A stretch of 64,000 nucleotides of DNA from JBJEFI01 sp051873875 (GCA_051873875.1 JBJEFI010000048.1:186001-250000), one strand, 5' to 3'. Counted from the stretch's first letter, positions 9,049 to 18,767 are shown. Made by a program: numbers and translations. The notes: generated from the sequence alone by a model not told the origin.

Positions 9049-10279
9049 GGTCCCACCCCTTTCCAATCTTTCTCGTAATCACATACGTAATAATTAACAC
9101 GATTCCTGAAACAATAAAGAAAATTGATTTCGACATAAAGGAATAGGTTAATTGAAAATAAACAGAAAGGGCACATAAAGCAAAAGCAATCACCCCTGTT
9201 TGATAAGCTTTTCTTCTATGTTTTTGAATAGCGATAATAATATATATAACAGAAAATAATAACAACAATGCTAAACTAGTAAACCCTATATAAGGTGCCG
9301 GAATTAATAAAATAGGTACAAATAATAATAGGTGATATAACCGACTCCACTCTTTTCTTTGATACCCTTTATATAGTACTGATATAACAATAAAGCCAAA
9401 AGTAATCGCGACTACATTTTTTGCTAAAGGTGCTAACGTAAAATACGCATTATCATATGTCCATTTCCCTATAATAGAAAAGTAATATAAAGAAAGAAAT
9501 CCAACAAATAAAGCTACATTTTTTAAACTATTACTTTCTTTCCATCGTATCCATATGCTACTTCCATAAAAAATCATTCCTATAAATAATGGCCATACGA
9601 TAGAAAGTGTATCTGGAAACCAATTCGCTGTTTGTATATAGAAGCTAACTACTACATATAAATATGCAAAATATATTTCACCACTTGTTCGCTTCTCTTT
9701 ATACACATAAAAAAAGGAAGTTGCCACAACAAGTGCTACAATTAACAGGAGATACTGCATAGCTCCTTGAGATAGACCGTAAAACATCATTCCATAAGAA
9801 AATAACAACATGGCACTAATAAAAAAAACAACATGGCGTTCATACAAAAAGAACCCAAAGGCAATCAATCCCCAGATAACAAAAAGAAAGGTATCATACG
9901 CTTGCACATGAAACATTTGCCCAATTAAAATAATACTTGCACCAAATGTGATTAATCCAATAAATCGAGCACCAACACTTAGACTTTTCAATTGTTTCTT
10001 TTGCAAATAGTCACTAAAGCTATATGAACCAATTAATACAAAAAGCAAAATGAATAATTTCATTAAATGGCTATATGTCATCCAATTACTTGCAACAAAA
10101 GATAAGATACCTAAGGAAATTAATACCCCTGCCAAAACAGGCAATATATTCCCATCCTTTTTATTTTCCGGCTTTCTTGCTTCGTACTTTTGAATTTTTA
10201 TTGCAACTTCTTCCGTAATAAGTGCCTCATTCGTCCATTCCTTTAGTTTTTTATCTAAAGGTTCATTCCTCCATCCCAT
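9038..10279 (-). CDS. DUF2157 multi-pass membrane protein
   Basis: 413 aa. A soluble ~50-residue N-terminus (WTNEALITEEVAIKIQKYE, then the basic PENKKDG) precedes roughly a dozen hydrophobic helices, which is the DUF2157 architecture. First gene of a two-gene operon with the GDYXXLXY protein, overlapping it by 11 nt. ATG 10279 is preceded by AAAGGGGGA. Function unknown. Confidence 0.85.
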   Translation of the reverse strand: MGWRNEPLDKKLKEWTNEALITEEVAIKIQKYEARKPENKKDGNILPVLAGVLISLGILSFVASNWMTYSHLMKLFILLFVLIGSYSFSDYLQKKQLKSLSVGARFIGLITFGASIILIGQMFHVQAYDTFLFVIWGLIAFGFFLYERHVVFFISAMLLFSYGMMFYGLSQGAMQYLLLIVALVVATSFFYVYKEKRTSGEIYFAYLYVVVSFYIQTANWFPDTLSIVWPLFIGMIFYGSSIWIRWKESNSLKNVALFVGFLSLYYFSIIGKWTYDNAYFTLAPLAKNVVAITFGFIVISVLYKGYQRKEWSRLYHLLLFVPILLIPAPYIGFTSLALLLLFSVIYIIIAIQKHRRKAYQTGVIAFALCALSVYFQLTYSFMSKSIFFIVSGIVLIITYVITRKIGKGWDHEA

Positions 10280-10473
10280 ACGCCAATCCCCCTTTGGTGT
10301 AATTTTACACTATATACCTATTGTTTACAAATAAGAATATACATATCATTCCTTCTTTTCTATTTCTATACTTCACCGTTTCTTTCTATTAAAGTAGGAC
10401 TATATCATTATTTATTAATGGAGAAAAAGGGTTTTCACTATATACATAGTGCTAAATTTGTAACATTTTTTAT

Positions 10474-10501
10474 TTGAAAAAACGGTCATTTTGTATATAA
10501 T
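10474..10501 (+). promoter_or_regulatory. Predicted sigma-A promoter of the spx-like gene
   Basis: TTGAAA (10474-10479), a 16-nt spacer and TATAAT (10496-10501), 58 nt upstream of the ATG. A near-consensus match. Confidence 0.65.
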
Positions 10502-10558
10502 TAATTATAAAGATTTTTAATTTAAAATTATTTTAAATTAGAGAGGTAGGAGAATCTG

Positions 10559-10936
10559 ATGGTAACACTTTATACATCATCAAGCTGTGGTTCTTGCCGA
10601 AAAGCAAAGGCATGGTTAGAACAAAACGGTGTTTCTTATAAAGAAAAAAATGTATTTCGAGAAACTCTTTCAATTAATGAGATACAACAAATTCTTCAAT
10701 TAACTGAAAATGGTACAGAAGAAGTTATTTCGTTACGCTCAAAAGCTTTTGAACAATTAAATATCGATTTAGACTCCATCTCGCTTTCTTCTTTATATAA
10801 CCTTATTCAAAATCATCCAACCTTATTAAAAAGACCAATCCTAAAAGATGATAAACGTTTACAAGTTGGATATAACGAAGAAGAAATCCGAAGCTTTTTA
10901 CCTAGGGAAGCTCGCAAGTTTAAATATGTACATTAA
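10559..10936 (+). CDS. spx: Spx/ArsC-family regulator (Spx paralogue)
   Basis: 125 aa thioredoxin-fold protein of the Spx/MgsR group, which binds the RNA polymerase alpha C-terminal domain and reprogrammes transcription under thiol stress. Redox motif C10-G-S-C13. The region LLKRPIL plus KRLQVGYNEEEIRSFLPR closely follows Spx, including the redox-relevant Arg. Because bacilli often carry several Spx-like proteins and this one is not beside mecA, it may be a paralogue rather than Spx itself. Strong promoter and GAGGTAGGAG RBS; own terminator. Confidence 0.85.
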   Translation: MVTLYTSSSCGSCRKAKAWLEQNGVSYKEKNVFRETLSINEIQQILQLTENGTEEVISLRSKAFEQLNIDLDSISLSSLYNLIQNHPTLLKRPILKDDKRLQVGYNEEEIRSFLPREARKFKYVH

Positions 10937-10960
10937 TACACATATATAAATTCTTTTATA

Positions 10961-10999
10961 AAAAAAGTTGACCCATTTATTTAATGGATCAACTTTTTT
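10961..10999. terminator. Bidirectional terminator spx-like / typA
   Basis: AAAAAAGTTGA-c-CCATT pairs with AATGG-a-TCAACTTTTTT around a 5-nt loop. It lies between convergent genes and has A/T runs on both sides. Confidence 0.85.
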
Positions 11000-11058
11000 A
11001 TTTATTTAATTTAACTAACTATTAGTAAGGATAAATTCCTACTGATGAAAGTTTCAAT

Positions 11059-12903
11059 TTATTCTACTTCTGCGTATTTTTTACGCTTCGCTTCACGTTC
11101 ACGTTCGTTTTTATCAAGAATTTTTTTACGTAAACGAATGTTTTCTGGTGTTACTTCACAATACTCATCATCGTTTAAGTATTCTAATGATTCCTCTAAT
11201 GTTAATAAACGAGGTTTTTTCATTGTTGTTGTATTATCTTTGTTCGCTGAACGGATATTTGTTTGTTGTTTTGCTCTTGTTACATTAACTGTTAAGTCAT
11301 TGTCACGAGTATGCTCCCCAACAATCATACCAGCGTATACTTCTGTACCTGGTTCAATGAACATAATACCACGATCTTCTAATCCAATTAAGCTGTATTG
11401 TGTTGCTGCACCTTGGTCTAATGATACTAGTACCCCTTGACGACGTCCGCCAACATAACCTTGTGTTACTGGTTGATAGCTATCGAAAGAGTGGTTAATA
11501 ATACCGAAACCACGTGTTAATGTTAAGAAATCTGTTGTATAACCAATTAAACCACGAGCTGGAACGTTGAAAATTAAACGAACTTGACCGTTTCCGTTAT
11601 TGATCATGTCTAACAGTTCACCTTTACGTGCGCCCATCGACTCCATAATTGCACCTGTATGCTCTTCTGGTACATCAATTTGAACACGTTCAAACGGCTC
11701 ACATTTTACGCCATCGATTTCTTTAATGATAACTTCTGGTTTTGATACTTGAAGCTCATATCCTTCACGACGCATGTTTTCAATTAAAATAGATAAGTGT
11801 AACTCTCCACGACCAGAAACAATCCATACATCTGGCGAATCTGTATTTTCAACACGTAAACTTACGTCTGTTTGTAATTCACGTAGTAAACGCTCTTCAA
11901 TGTTACGAGCTGTTACATATTTCCCTTCACGACCTGCAAATGGACTATTATTTACTAAGAATGTCATTTGTAATGTTGGCTCATCAATACGTAAAACTGG
12001 TAATGCTTCTGGTACCTCAACAGCAGCAACCGTTTCCCCTACGTTGATATCTTCCATACCTGAAACGGCAATTAAATCGCCCGCTTTTGCTGTTTGAATT
12101 TCAACACGTTTTAATCCTAAGAAACCAAACATTTTTGTAACACGGAAGTTTTTCACTGAACCATCAAGTTTCATTAATGATACTTGTTGTCCTACTGACA
12201 TCGTTCCACGGAATACACGACCGATTCCGATACGACCAATATAATCATTGTAGTCTAACATTGCTACTTGGAATTGTAATGGTTCTTCGCTATTATCTAC
12301 AGGAGCAGGAATGTGTTCAATTACTGTATCAAAAATATATTTCATTGTATCTTCTTGTGTTGCTGGGTCTGGATCAAGACTTGTTGTTCCATTTAAAGCC
12401 GATGCATAAACAACTGGGAATTCTAATTGTTCTTCATTCGCATCTAATTCAATAAATAAGTCAATTACTTCGTCAATTACTTCCGCAGGACGAGCAAAAT
12501 CACGGTCAATTTTATTTACAACAACGATTGGTGTTAAATTTTGTTCTAATGCTTTCTTTAATACGAAGCGAGTTTGTGGCATACATCCTTCATATGCATC
12601 AACTACCAATAATACACCATCAACCATTTTCATAATACGTTCTACTTCTCCACCGAAGTCAGCGTGACCTGGTGTATCAAGAATGTTAATACGTGTATCT
12701 TCGTATTGAATTGCTGTATTTTTCGCTAAGATTGTAATACCTCTTTCGCGTTCTAGATCATTTGAATCCATTGCACGTTCATTTACATGCTCATTCACAC
12801 GGAATGTTCCTGATTTATGCAACAATTGATCGACTAACGTTGTTTTACCGTGGTCAACGTGAGCGATAATTGCTATATTTCTTAAGTCTTCTCGCTTTTT
12901 CAT
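11059..12903 (-). CDS. typA: Translational GTPase TypA/BipA
   Basis: Ribosome-associated GTPase involved in ribosome assembly and stress/cold adaptation. 614 aa from ATG 12903 (AGGAG at 8 nt); the longer in-frame extension to 12942 is not supported. G-domain motifs: AHVDHGKTT (14-22), RERGITI, DTPGHADFGGEV, NKIDRDFARP. EF-G-like domains follow, with FLTLTRGFGIINHSF and the C-terminal YLNDDEYCEVTPENIRLRK region typical of TypA. Divergent from ylaF. Confidence 0.97.
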   Translation of the reverse strand: MKKREDLRNIAIIAHVDHGKTTLVDQLLHKSGTFRVNEHVNERAMDSNDLERERGITILAKNTAIQYEDTRINILDTPGHADFGGEVERIMKMVDGVLLVVDAYEGCMPQTRFVLKKALEQNLTPIVVVNKIDRDFARPAEVIDEVIDLFIELDANEEQLEFPVVYASALNGTTSLDPDPATQEDTMKYIFDTVIEHIPAPVDNSEEPLQFQVAMLDYNDYIGRIGIGRVFRGTMSVGQQVSLMKLDGSVKNFRVTKMFGFLGLKRVEIQTAKAGDLIAVSGMEDINVGETVAAVEVPEALPVLRIDEPTLQMTFLVNNSPFAGREGKYVTARNIEERLLRELQTDVSLRVENTDSPDVWIVSGRGELHLSILIENMRREGYELQVSKPEVIIKEIDGVKCEPFERVQIDVPEEHTGAIMESMGARKGELLDMINNGNGQVRLIFNVPARGLIGYTTDFLTLTRGFGIINHSFDSYQPVTQGYVGGRRQGVLVSLDQGAATQYSLIGLEDRGIMFIEPGTEVYAGMIVGEHTRDNDLTVNVTRAKQQTNIRSANKDNTTTMKKPRLLTLEESLEYLNDDEYCEVTPENIRLRKKILDKNEREREAKRKKYAEVE

Positions 12904-13073
12904 ACATTCAACTCCTAGTTTATCTCTATTCAACCTTCCCATTATAGCACAACTTTCTTTATCCCGTTACTGTTTTGTTCCTTTTTTATGATTTATCAAT
13001 TTCTCGATTGTAGACTTTTTCGATTAGATTCAGTAAGATAAAAATGACTATATCAAAGGGGTGCCCGATTAGG

Positions 13074-13250
13074 ATGAAAGGATTTCAATTTCAGTTTTTT
13101 ATTATTGCATTGCTCGGTGTTGTTTTCATGATGTTAATTGGGATTATGGTTGCGGAGAAAAATATTATTGGGATCATCATTGCACTCATCCTTCTTATTT
13201 TGACAATCGGATATGGATTTATACAAAAGAAGAAACACCGAACAAATTAA
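13074..13250 (+). CDS. ylaF: YlaF-like small membrane protein
   Basis: 58 aa with two hydrophobic helices separated by a short EKN turn and a basic tail (QKKKHRTN). Position next to typA (YlaG) supports YlaF. ATG 13074 is chosen; the longer ORF from 13044 would include the AAAGGGG SD sequence within its coding part. Function unknown. Confidence 0.75.
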   Translation: MKGFQFQFFIIALLGVVFMMLIGIMVAEKNIIGIIIALILLILTIGYGFIQKKKHRTN

Positions 13251-13256
13251 AACACG

Positions 13257-13293
13257 AAAAAGGATGGTTTCACTATATAACCATCCTTTTTTT
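13257..13293. terminator. Bidirectional terminator ylaF / DUF2164 gene
   Basis: Perfect stem AAAAAGGATGGTT / AACCATCCTTTTT with a 9-nt loop between convergent genes. Confidence 0.88.
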
Positions 13294-13304
13294 CCGTATG
13301 TACT

Positions 13305-13535
13305 TTATTTTGTTGTAATCGTTTTTTTCAATCCATATACATCTTCTATTTTTTCTTCAAAATAATCGTGAGCTGCTTCTATCCCTTTATTATAGAAAAC
13401 TGGTCCTATTTCGTTTGTTATATAATCAACAAACAACATTGCTGCTAATGACCCTATTTCTTCTCCACGTTCATTTAAAAAATAATTTTCTACTTTATGA
13501 ATAAGTACTTCTTTTTCTTCTTTTGAAAGCTTCAA
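13305..13535 (-). CDS. DUF2164-like small protein
   Basis: 76 aa, soluble. The pattern IGSLAAMLFVDYITNEIGPVFYNKGI...AHDYFEEKIEDVYGL resembles the DUF2164 family. It begins 3 nt after the stop of the suhB-like phosphatase gene, so the two form an operon. Function unknown; family assignment is from memory of the motif. Confidence 0.65.
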   Translation of the reverse strand: MKLSKEEKEVLIHKVENYFLNERGEEIGSLAAMLFVDYITNEIGPVFYNKGIEAAHDYFEEKIEDVYGLKKTITTK

Positions 13536-13538
13536 TTG

Positions 13539-14324
13539 TTATACCTCCCTTACATACGGAAGAAGTTCTTCTGTAAGACCATTGCTTACAAGTACACTTC
13601 CTGACTGTGAAAGAGACAAAGGTTGTCCATCAAATGTGACAGCTTCTCCTCCAACCTCTTCTACAATCATTATACCAGCAGCATAATCCCATGGCGATAA
13701 GTGAGGTGAAATATAGGCCTGAAGAGAACCCATTGCTACATAAACAAATTCAAGAGCTGCACATCCGTATGCTCGTAAACCTCTACATTTTTTAGATAAT
13801 GCCCACATCTTTTTATAATCTAATTGATTACTTTCAATTAACCATCTTCCATTTAAACCAATTAACGCGTGGTCCACGCTATCTTTAGCTAACATTGATA
13901 GCCTTGTATCATTTAAATAGGCCCCTGCCCCTTTAAAGCAATGATATAACTCATTTGCAATTACATCATATACAATGCCAAATACGCCTTTTCCATTTTC
14001 ATAAAAAGCAACGGAGATACAAAAATTTCGTTGTTGGTTTACAAAGTTCATCGTTCCATCAATTGGATCCACATACCAAACGGACGTTGCTTGTTTATTC
14101 TTTAAAGAAGCTTGTCCTTCTTCACCAACTATATGATGGGTTGGGAACGTTTTCTCAATTTTTGAAATAAAAAACAATTCAATTTCCCGATCTACATTTG
14201 TTACTAAGTCAATTACGCTTGATTTTGTATGTATTTCTATTTTTTCTTTTAAACGACTTTTAATAATTTCGCCAGCTTCTTTTACCCAATCGATTGCAAT
14301 TTTATATACGTCTTTATTATCCAT
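13539..14324 (-). CDS. yktC: Inositol monophosphatase family protein (YktC/SuhB-like)
   Basis: 261 aa Mg-dependent phosphatase. Metal-binding motifs: GEEG near residue 70, WYVDPIDGTMNFV (DPIDGT) near 85-97, and the C-terminal SPWDYAAGIMIVEEVGG. Substrate could be inositol-1-phosphate or another sugar/nucleotide phosphate. ATG 14324 follows AGGAGTG at 6 nt; the ORF extension to 14375 has no SD. Confidence 0.9.
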   Translation of the reverse strand: MDNKDVYKIAIDWVKEAGEIIKSRLKEKIEIHTKSSVIDLVTNVDREIELFFISKIEKTFPTHHIVGEEGQASLKNKQATSVWYVDPIDGTMNFVNQQRNFCISVAFYENGKGVFGIVYDVIANELYHCFKGAGAYLNDTRLSMLAKDSVDHALIGLNGRWLIESNQLDYKKMWALSKKCRGLRAYGCAALEFVYVAMGSLQAYISPHLSPWDYAAGIMIVEEVGGEAVTFDGQPLSLSQSGSVLVSNGLTEELLPYVREV

Positions 14325-14373
14325 ACTAACACTCCTAAATATCATAACGGCAAATAAAGGGGAAGTTTCGCAC

Positions 14374-14399
14374 AAAAAACGAACCTTATACAGGTTCGT
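14374..14399 (-). terminator. Terminator upstream of yktC
   Basis: Stem ACGAACCT / AGGTTCGT with a 5-nt loop and a T6 tail on the minus strand. It ends the small gene at 14425-14613. Confidence 0.75.
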
Positions 14400-14424
14400 A
14401 AAAGCTTAAACGATAGTCGATAAT

Positions 14425-14613
14425 CTAAGCTTCTAAACGAATCATTTCTAACCGAAGCGTTTCTAACGTTCTTTTGCACGCTTCAATTTGTGCCGCATCT
14501 TGTTGTTGTAAAGCATCATATAATGTTGCTAATTCATAGTCAACCTCTAAGCGTAATACTGGAATTCTCTTTTCTGCATCTGTTCTTTTTAATGCATTAA
14601 TTACTTGTCGCAT
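14425..14613 (-). CDS. Small helical protein, YkzI-like
   Basis: 62 aa, helical, rich in Gln/Leu/Arg (KRTDAEKRIPVLRLEVDYEL). Position between yktA and yktC, together with size, suggests the ykzI-type gene of B. subtilis, but this rests mainly on synteny. ATG 14613 has AAAGGGGGC at 7-nt spacing; the longer frame to 14658 would read through that SD. Function unknown. Confidence 0.72.
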   Translation of the reverse strand: MRQVINALKRTDAEKRIPVLRLEVDYELATLYDALQQQDAAQIEACKRTLETLRLEMIRLEA

Positions 14614-14852
14614 GGAATTTGCCCCCTTTTTCTTTTTATCCGCCGTATAATTACCCAAATTTTCTGATATTTTTATCTTATCTTATGATATTTTAAGTTT
14701 ATTTGCAACAAATTTACCTGATGTATTTAAGCCTTTTTTATGATTGTTTTTGTTCCAAATATACTGTAAAAAATAGCTTTGTTTTCCAATTATATTCGCA
14801 CGATAAAGAAAAATACCGGTAATTCGTCAAGACAAATTCCTATTTTTATAAA

Positions 14853-14884
14853 AACTTCTTGTATAAATCTTTATACAAGAAGTT
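14853..14884 (-). terminator. Terminator after yktA
   Basis: Perfect 14-bp stem AACTTCTTGTATAA / TTATACAAGAAGTT with a 4-nt loop, then a U-rich tract on the minus strand. Confidence 0.85.
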
Positions 14885-14891
14885 ATATTGA

Positions 14892-15161
14892 TTATAATTT
14901 TACAGTTTCCCCTTCGACTTTTCCTTTCGCCTGTTGCATCGTACGATAAATGGAATATCCACTAATCTCTTGAAATTCTGCATCAAGTTTTTTTTCTTCG
15001 GCCTTACTAGGAACAATTTCTTTAAAACGTCGATAAGAAGCCATTAATTCTTCTTTTTTAATTCCTTTTTCATTTGCTTGTTCAATCTTTTCATAAAAAC
15101 GAACTACATCGATCATTTCTTCTGTAGACCAATGATAGTCTAATGGATATTGATAATCCAC
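14892..15161 (-). CDS. yktA: UPF0223 family protein YktA
   Basis: 89 aa, soluble. The start DYQYPLDYHWSTEEMIDVVRF and the internal YRRFKEIVPSKAEEKKLD are typical of the UPF0223/YktA family. It begins 15 nt after the nitronate monooxygenase stop, so the two are likely co-transcribed. Function unknown. Confidence 0.88.
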   Translation of the reverse strand: MDYQYPLDYHWSTEEMIDVVRFYEKIEQANEKGIKKEELMASYRRFKEIVPSKAEEKKLDAEFQEISGYSIYRTMQQAKGKVEGETVKL

Positions 15162-15176
15162 CTTTCCACTTCCTCT

Positions 15177-16133
15177 CTAACGCCACTGCTGTCGAATTGC
15201 ATTTGCTTCTATTATTATTCGTTCAAATAACTCTTGTACAGTAGGAATATCATGTATTCTACCCATAATTTGACCAGCCCACGCAAATCCATGGTCCATT
15301 TGACCATCATAAATATATCGCCGATTTGACTGACCACTAATATATTCTTTTAACTCTTCATATGTAGCACCATCTTGTTCTAATTGAAGAATTTTTTCTG
15401 TCCAACTATTAGCAATTGCTCTAGCTGGAGAGCCTAATGAACGTTTGATAACAACCGTATCATTTTCCGTTAAAGAAATCAATGCTTGCTTATACGCATC
15501 ATTTGCATGTATACATTCCTTCGTTGCAATAAATCTCGTCCCCATTTCAACACCTTGAGCCCCTAAAGCTAAAGCTGCCATCAAGCCACGTCCATCACCA
15601 ATCCCCCCAGACGCAATGACAGGAATTTTAAGAGCATCTACTACTTGAGGTACTAATACCATTGTTCCTACATCAGAACGCCCTAAATGCCCTCCCCCTT
15701 CTTGTCCAACTACCATTACAGCATCGGCACCTAGCTCTTCTGCTTTTTGGGCTTGGCGAACAGCTGCTACTAATACTAATTTTTTTATTGTTGTTCCTTC
15801 TAACATTTGCATAACAGGTGCTGGGTTTCCCCCTGTCATTGAGATAACAGGAACTTCTTCCTCTATAATTACCTCTACCATTTCTTCAAAAGGCCTGCCG
15901 TGCACACCAAATGCTAAGTTCACAGCAAATGGTTTATCGGTTAATTCTCTTACCTTTTTTATTTCTTCTCGTAACGCTTCTTTTGAAGGTAAACTCATTG
16001 CTGTAATTTGTCCTAACCCTCCTGCATTACTTACTGCCGCCGCTAAATCACTATATGCTAAATACGCTAATCCACCTTGAATAATTGGATATTCAATTCC
16101 TAATAACTCTGTTACCCCCGTTTTCCAATTCAT
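15177..16133 (-). CDS. Nitronate monooxygenase (2-nitropropane dioxygenase family)
   Basis: FMN-dependent TIM-barrel enzyme that oxidises alkyl nitronates; the related FabK is an enoyl-ACP reductase, so a FabK-like role is the main alternative. 318 aa with IEYPIIQGGLAYLA at the start, VVGQEGGGHLGR (flavin loop), IPVIASGGIGDGRG and ALGAQGVEMGTRF. ATG has GGGAGGGG upstream. Divergent from tgl. Confidence 0.88.
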   Translation of the reverse strand: MNWKTGVTELLGIEYPIIQGGLAYLAYSDLAAAVSNAGGLGQITAMSLPSKEALREEIKKVRELTDKPFAVNLAFGVHGRPFEEMVEVIIEEEVPVISMTGGNPAPVMQMLEGTTIKKLVLVAAVRQAQKAEELGADAVMVVGQEGGGHLGRSDVGTMVLVPQVVDALKIPVIASGGIGDGRGLMAALALGAQGVEMGTRFIATKECIHANDAYKQALISLTENDTVVIKRSLGSPARAIANSWTEKILQLEQDGATYEELKEYISGQSNRRYIYDGQMDHGFAWAGQIMGRIHDIPTVQELFERIIIEANAIRQQWR

Positions 16134-16210
16134 TCTAGTTTCCCCTCCCTTTTCCTATGCTTAATGATAGCTTGCTATCTCCCTATTTGTAAACCGCCCT
16201 CCGTACACGC

Positions 16211-16237
16211 ACCTATTCTCTTTTTCTTCATAGGCTA
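16211..16237 (+). promoter_or_regulatory. Predicted sigma-K promoter of tgl
   Basis: AC (16211-16212), 16-nt spacer, CATAggcTA (16229-16237), matching the sigma-K pattern AC-N16-CATAnnnTA. The expected start lies just upstream of the RBS at 16254. Confidence 0.6.
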
Positions 16238-16267
16238 ACAAGAAGAGTAAAAAAGAGGTTGATATAC

Positions 16268-17101
16268 ATGATTGTCATAAATAATGCTTATATTCATCCA
16301 AAATTAGACTATACGAATACAACTCACTATGAAAATAAAAAAAATATTTTACAAAATCTTGAATATGCGCCGGAAATTTTCCGGTATGATTCTATCGAAG
16401 AATTAGCATTTGATGTTGCATTACGCGATGCAATTGTAAGAGCTTCTTATGCCTTATTAAATAGTGGAATGACATTTGAAGTATTTACTAAATCAACATG
16501 CAATCCTTCTTATTGGATTCGTACAAATAACGGTGGTTTTCAACAGCGAAGGGATGTTTCTTCAAGCAAAGCAATAAAAGATATTTTTAAGAATGGTTCT
16601 CTATATGCAACAGAATGTGCAACAGCAATGATTATTATTTTATATGGCGCCTTACTCCAACTATATGATGATGAAACTTTCGATAAACTTTTTCCTTCTA
16701 TCTATTTGTATACATGGAATTACAATGATAATCTAGCTCTCCAAACTAACACACAAGGGTCTCATATTATTGGCGATATAATCTATTTTAAAAATCCACA
16801 AGTAACACCTTATGAACCAGAATGGCAAGGAGAAAATGTAGTTGTCTTAGGCCCTAATGCATTTTACGGACATGGCTTAGGCATAAAAACAGCGGAAGAA
16901 ATTATTTTCTACTTAAATTTAAAACGCATCCCATTTGCCTTTATTTCCGCTTATTTAACGGATTTAACAACACGATTAGACTCTAAAAAAATGCAAAAAT
17001 ATGCAAATAAATCAAAAATTCAAACAACCATTACAACAACCCAAACACGCAAAAAATTCATTGTAGCTACCATCGGTCAAGAGACATTCGCGATTCCTTA
17101 G
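16268..17101 (+). CDS. tgl: Spore coat protein-glutamine gamma-glutamyltransferase Tgl
   Basis: Transglutaminase that cross-links spore coat proteins through epsilon-(gamma-glutamyl)lysine bonds. 277 aa from ATG 16268 (AGAGG 9 nt upstream; the TTG at 16259 is less likely). Catalytic residues by position: Cys117 in YATECATAM, Glu189 in WQGENVVVLG, His202 in FYGHGLG, equivalent to C116/E187/H200 of B. subtilis. About 30 residues longer than B. subtilis Tgl, with a basic Thr/Gln-rich tail. A sigma-K-like promoter precedes it. Confidence 0.95.
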   Translation: MIVINNAYIHPKLDYTNTTHYENKKNILQNLEYAPEIFRYDSIEELAFDVALRDAIVRASYALLNSGMTFEVFTKSTCNPSYWIRTNNGGFQQRRDVSSSKAIKDIFKNGSLYATECATAMIIILYGALLQLYDDETFDKLFPSIYLYTWNYNDNLALQTNTQGSHIIGDIIYFKNPQVTPYEPEWQGENVVVLGPNAFYGHGLGIKTAEEIIFYLNLKRIPFAFISAYLTDLTTRLDSKKMQKYANKSKIQTTITTTQTRKKFIVATIGQETFAIP

Positions 17102-17123
17102 TTTTTATAAATATGGATTTAAC

Positions 17124-17150
17124 AAAAAAAGGTTGCTAAAGCAACCTTTT
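17124..17150. terminator. Bidirectional terminator tgl / flavoprotein
   Basis: AAAGGTTGC / GCAACCTTT with loop TAAA between convergent genes, with A/T tracts on both sides. Confidence 0.85.
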
Positions 17151-17171
17151 ATCTTACTAGTTCTTCTATTT

Positions 17172-18614
17172 TTACATCGCTGATTTTTCCATAATATCTC
17201 TTGCAATCCAAACACCACAAGCACTTGCTTGAGCAAGACCACGTGTAATTCCGGCACCATCGCCACCAACATAAAGACCTGTAATCTCTGATTCAAAGTG
17301 CTCATTTAATTTTGGACGAGCAGAATAAAACTTTGCCTCTACGCCATAGAACAGTGTATGCTCACTGGCTATCCCCGGCGTTACATGATCTAATGCTTCT
17401 GTCATTTCAATTAAACTTTTCATCGTATTATATGGTAACGCTAACCCCAAATCACCAGGAACTGCTTCTTTTAAAGTAGGTTCTAAAAATCCTTCTTTAA
17501 TACGAGCTGGTGTAGAGCGACGTCCACGTTTTATATCACCATACTTTTGAACGATTAAACCACCATTTGATAACATATTCGCTAAACGAGATACTTCATG
17601 GGCATATTCCGTTGGTTGATCGAATGGATCAGAGAAAGTATGAGAAACAAGTAAAGCAAAGTTCGTATTATCAGACCCTAGCTTTGGATCTTTGTAGGCA
17701 TGCCCATTTGCTAACATAATCCCACTGTGATTTTCAACAACTACATGCCCAGATGGGTTTGAACAAAATGTTCGTACGCGTGTCCCTACTGACGTATTAA
17801 ACACAAATTTTCCTTCATATAAGTGCTTATTTATTTCTTCCATTACAACGTTGGACGTCTCAACACGTACACCAATATCAACTTGGTTCGCGGCCATTTT
17901 TAGACGACGCTTTTTCAATATTTTTGATAACCAATGTGAACCATCACGCCCTGGAACGATAACAACTTTCTCTGCATAAATATCTGTTCCATTCTTTAAT
18001 TGGACACCTTTTACAATCATGTCCTTGCCACGACCTTCAACAATCACATCTTCTACTTCTGCTTTATAGAGCATATCAATCTTATCTTTTAACGTTTCAT
18101 AAATACTTTGTAAAATCTCTAAGTTTTGTTCTGTTCCTAAATGACGTACTTGTGCACGTAATAATTTTAATCCTACTGCATATCCACGACGTTCGATGTC
18201 TCTCACTTCATCTGTTAATGGATCAGTAATGGACTCTGTGGCACCATGCTTTAAATTAATCTCATCTACATACTTAATTAACTCTAGCACTGTTGAATTT
18301 GGTAAATAGTCAGTCATCCATCCACCAAATTCTGTTGTGATATTAAACTTTCCATCTGAATAAGCACCAGCGCCACCAAAACCATTTGTGATTGAACAAG
18401 CTGGTAAGCATCCAGCAAATTCTTTACGCCCTGCTGCTGGTGGACATTTATCAATCTTTTTTTGTAATATCGGACATCTTCTACTATAAATATCATGTCC
18501 TTTATCTATTAGTAGCACACGTTTATTCGGTGCTTTTAGCATTAATTCATAACAAGTAAAAATACCAGCTGGACCTGCGCCAACAACAATTACATCGTAG
18601 TTTGTATTCATCAT
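17172..18614 (-). CDS. FAD-dependent oxidoreductase (COG2509-like)
   Basis: 480 aa, cytoplasmic. N-terminal dinucleotide-binding motif VVGAGPAGIFTCYELM (11-26). A Cys-rich segment follows (RCPILQKKIDKCPPAAG, GCLPACSITNGFGGAGAYSDGK), characteristic of this uncharacterised FAD-dependent dehydrogenase group. The C-terminal FAD motif is LYVGGDGAGITRGLAQAS. Start is ATGATG; GGAGG precedes it by 5-8 nt. Substrate unknown. Confidence 0.88.
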   Translation of the reverse strand: MMNTNYDVIVVGAGPAGIFTCYELMLKAPNKRVLLIDKGHDIYSRRCPILQKKIDKCPPAAGRKEFAGCLPACSITNGFGGAGAYSDGKFNITTEFGGWMTDYLPNSTVLELIKYVDEINLKHGATESITDPLTDEVRDIERRGYAVGLKLLRAQVRHLGTEQNLEILQSIYETLKDKIDMLYKAEVEDVIVEGRGKDMIVKGVQLKNGTDIYAEKVVIVPGRDGSHWLSKILKKRRLKMAANQVDIGVRVETSNVVMEEINKHLYEGKFVFNTSVGTRVRTFCSNPSGHVVVENHSGIMLANGHAYKDPKLGSDNTNFALLVSHTFSDPFDQPTEYAHEVSRLANMLSNGGLIVQKYGDIKRGRRSTPARIKEGFLEPTLKEAVPGDLGLALPYNTMKSLIEMTEALDHVTPGIASEHTLFYGVEAKFYSARPKLNEHFESEITGLYVGGDGAGITRGLAQASACGVWIARDIMEKSAM

Positions 18615-18767
18615 TATATCCTCCGATTCCCTTTGTAAATCCCTTAAGAATCATATCAAAGGGTAACAACAACGTCAACATAAAATACGAACATTTTATG
18701 TTATTTTTATGAAATAATTAAGATTTAATACTTATCATTCCTACAAAAATTAAAAAAAAGAAAAGAA

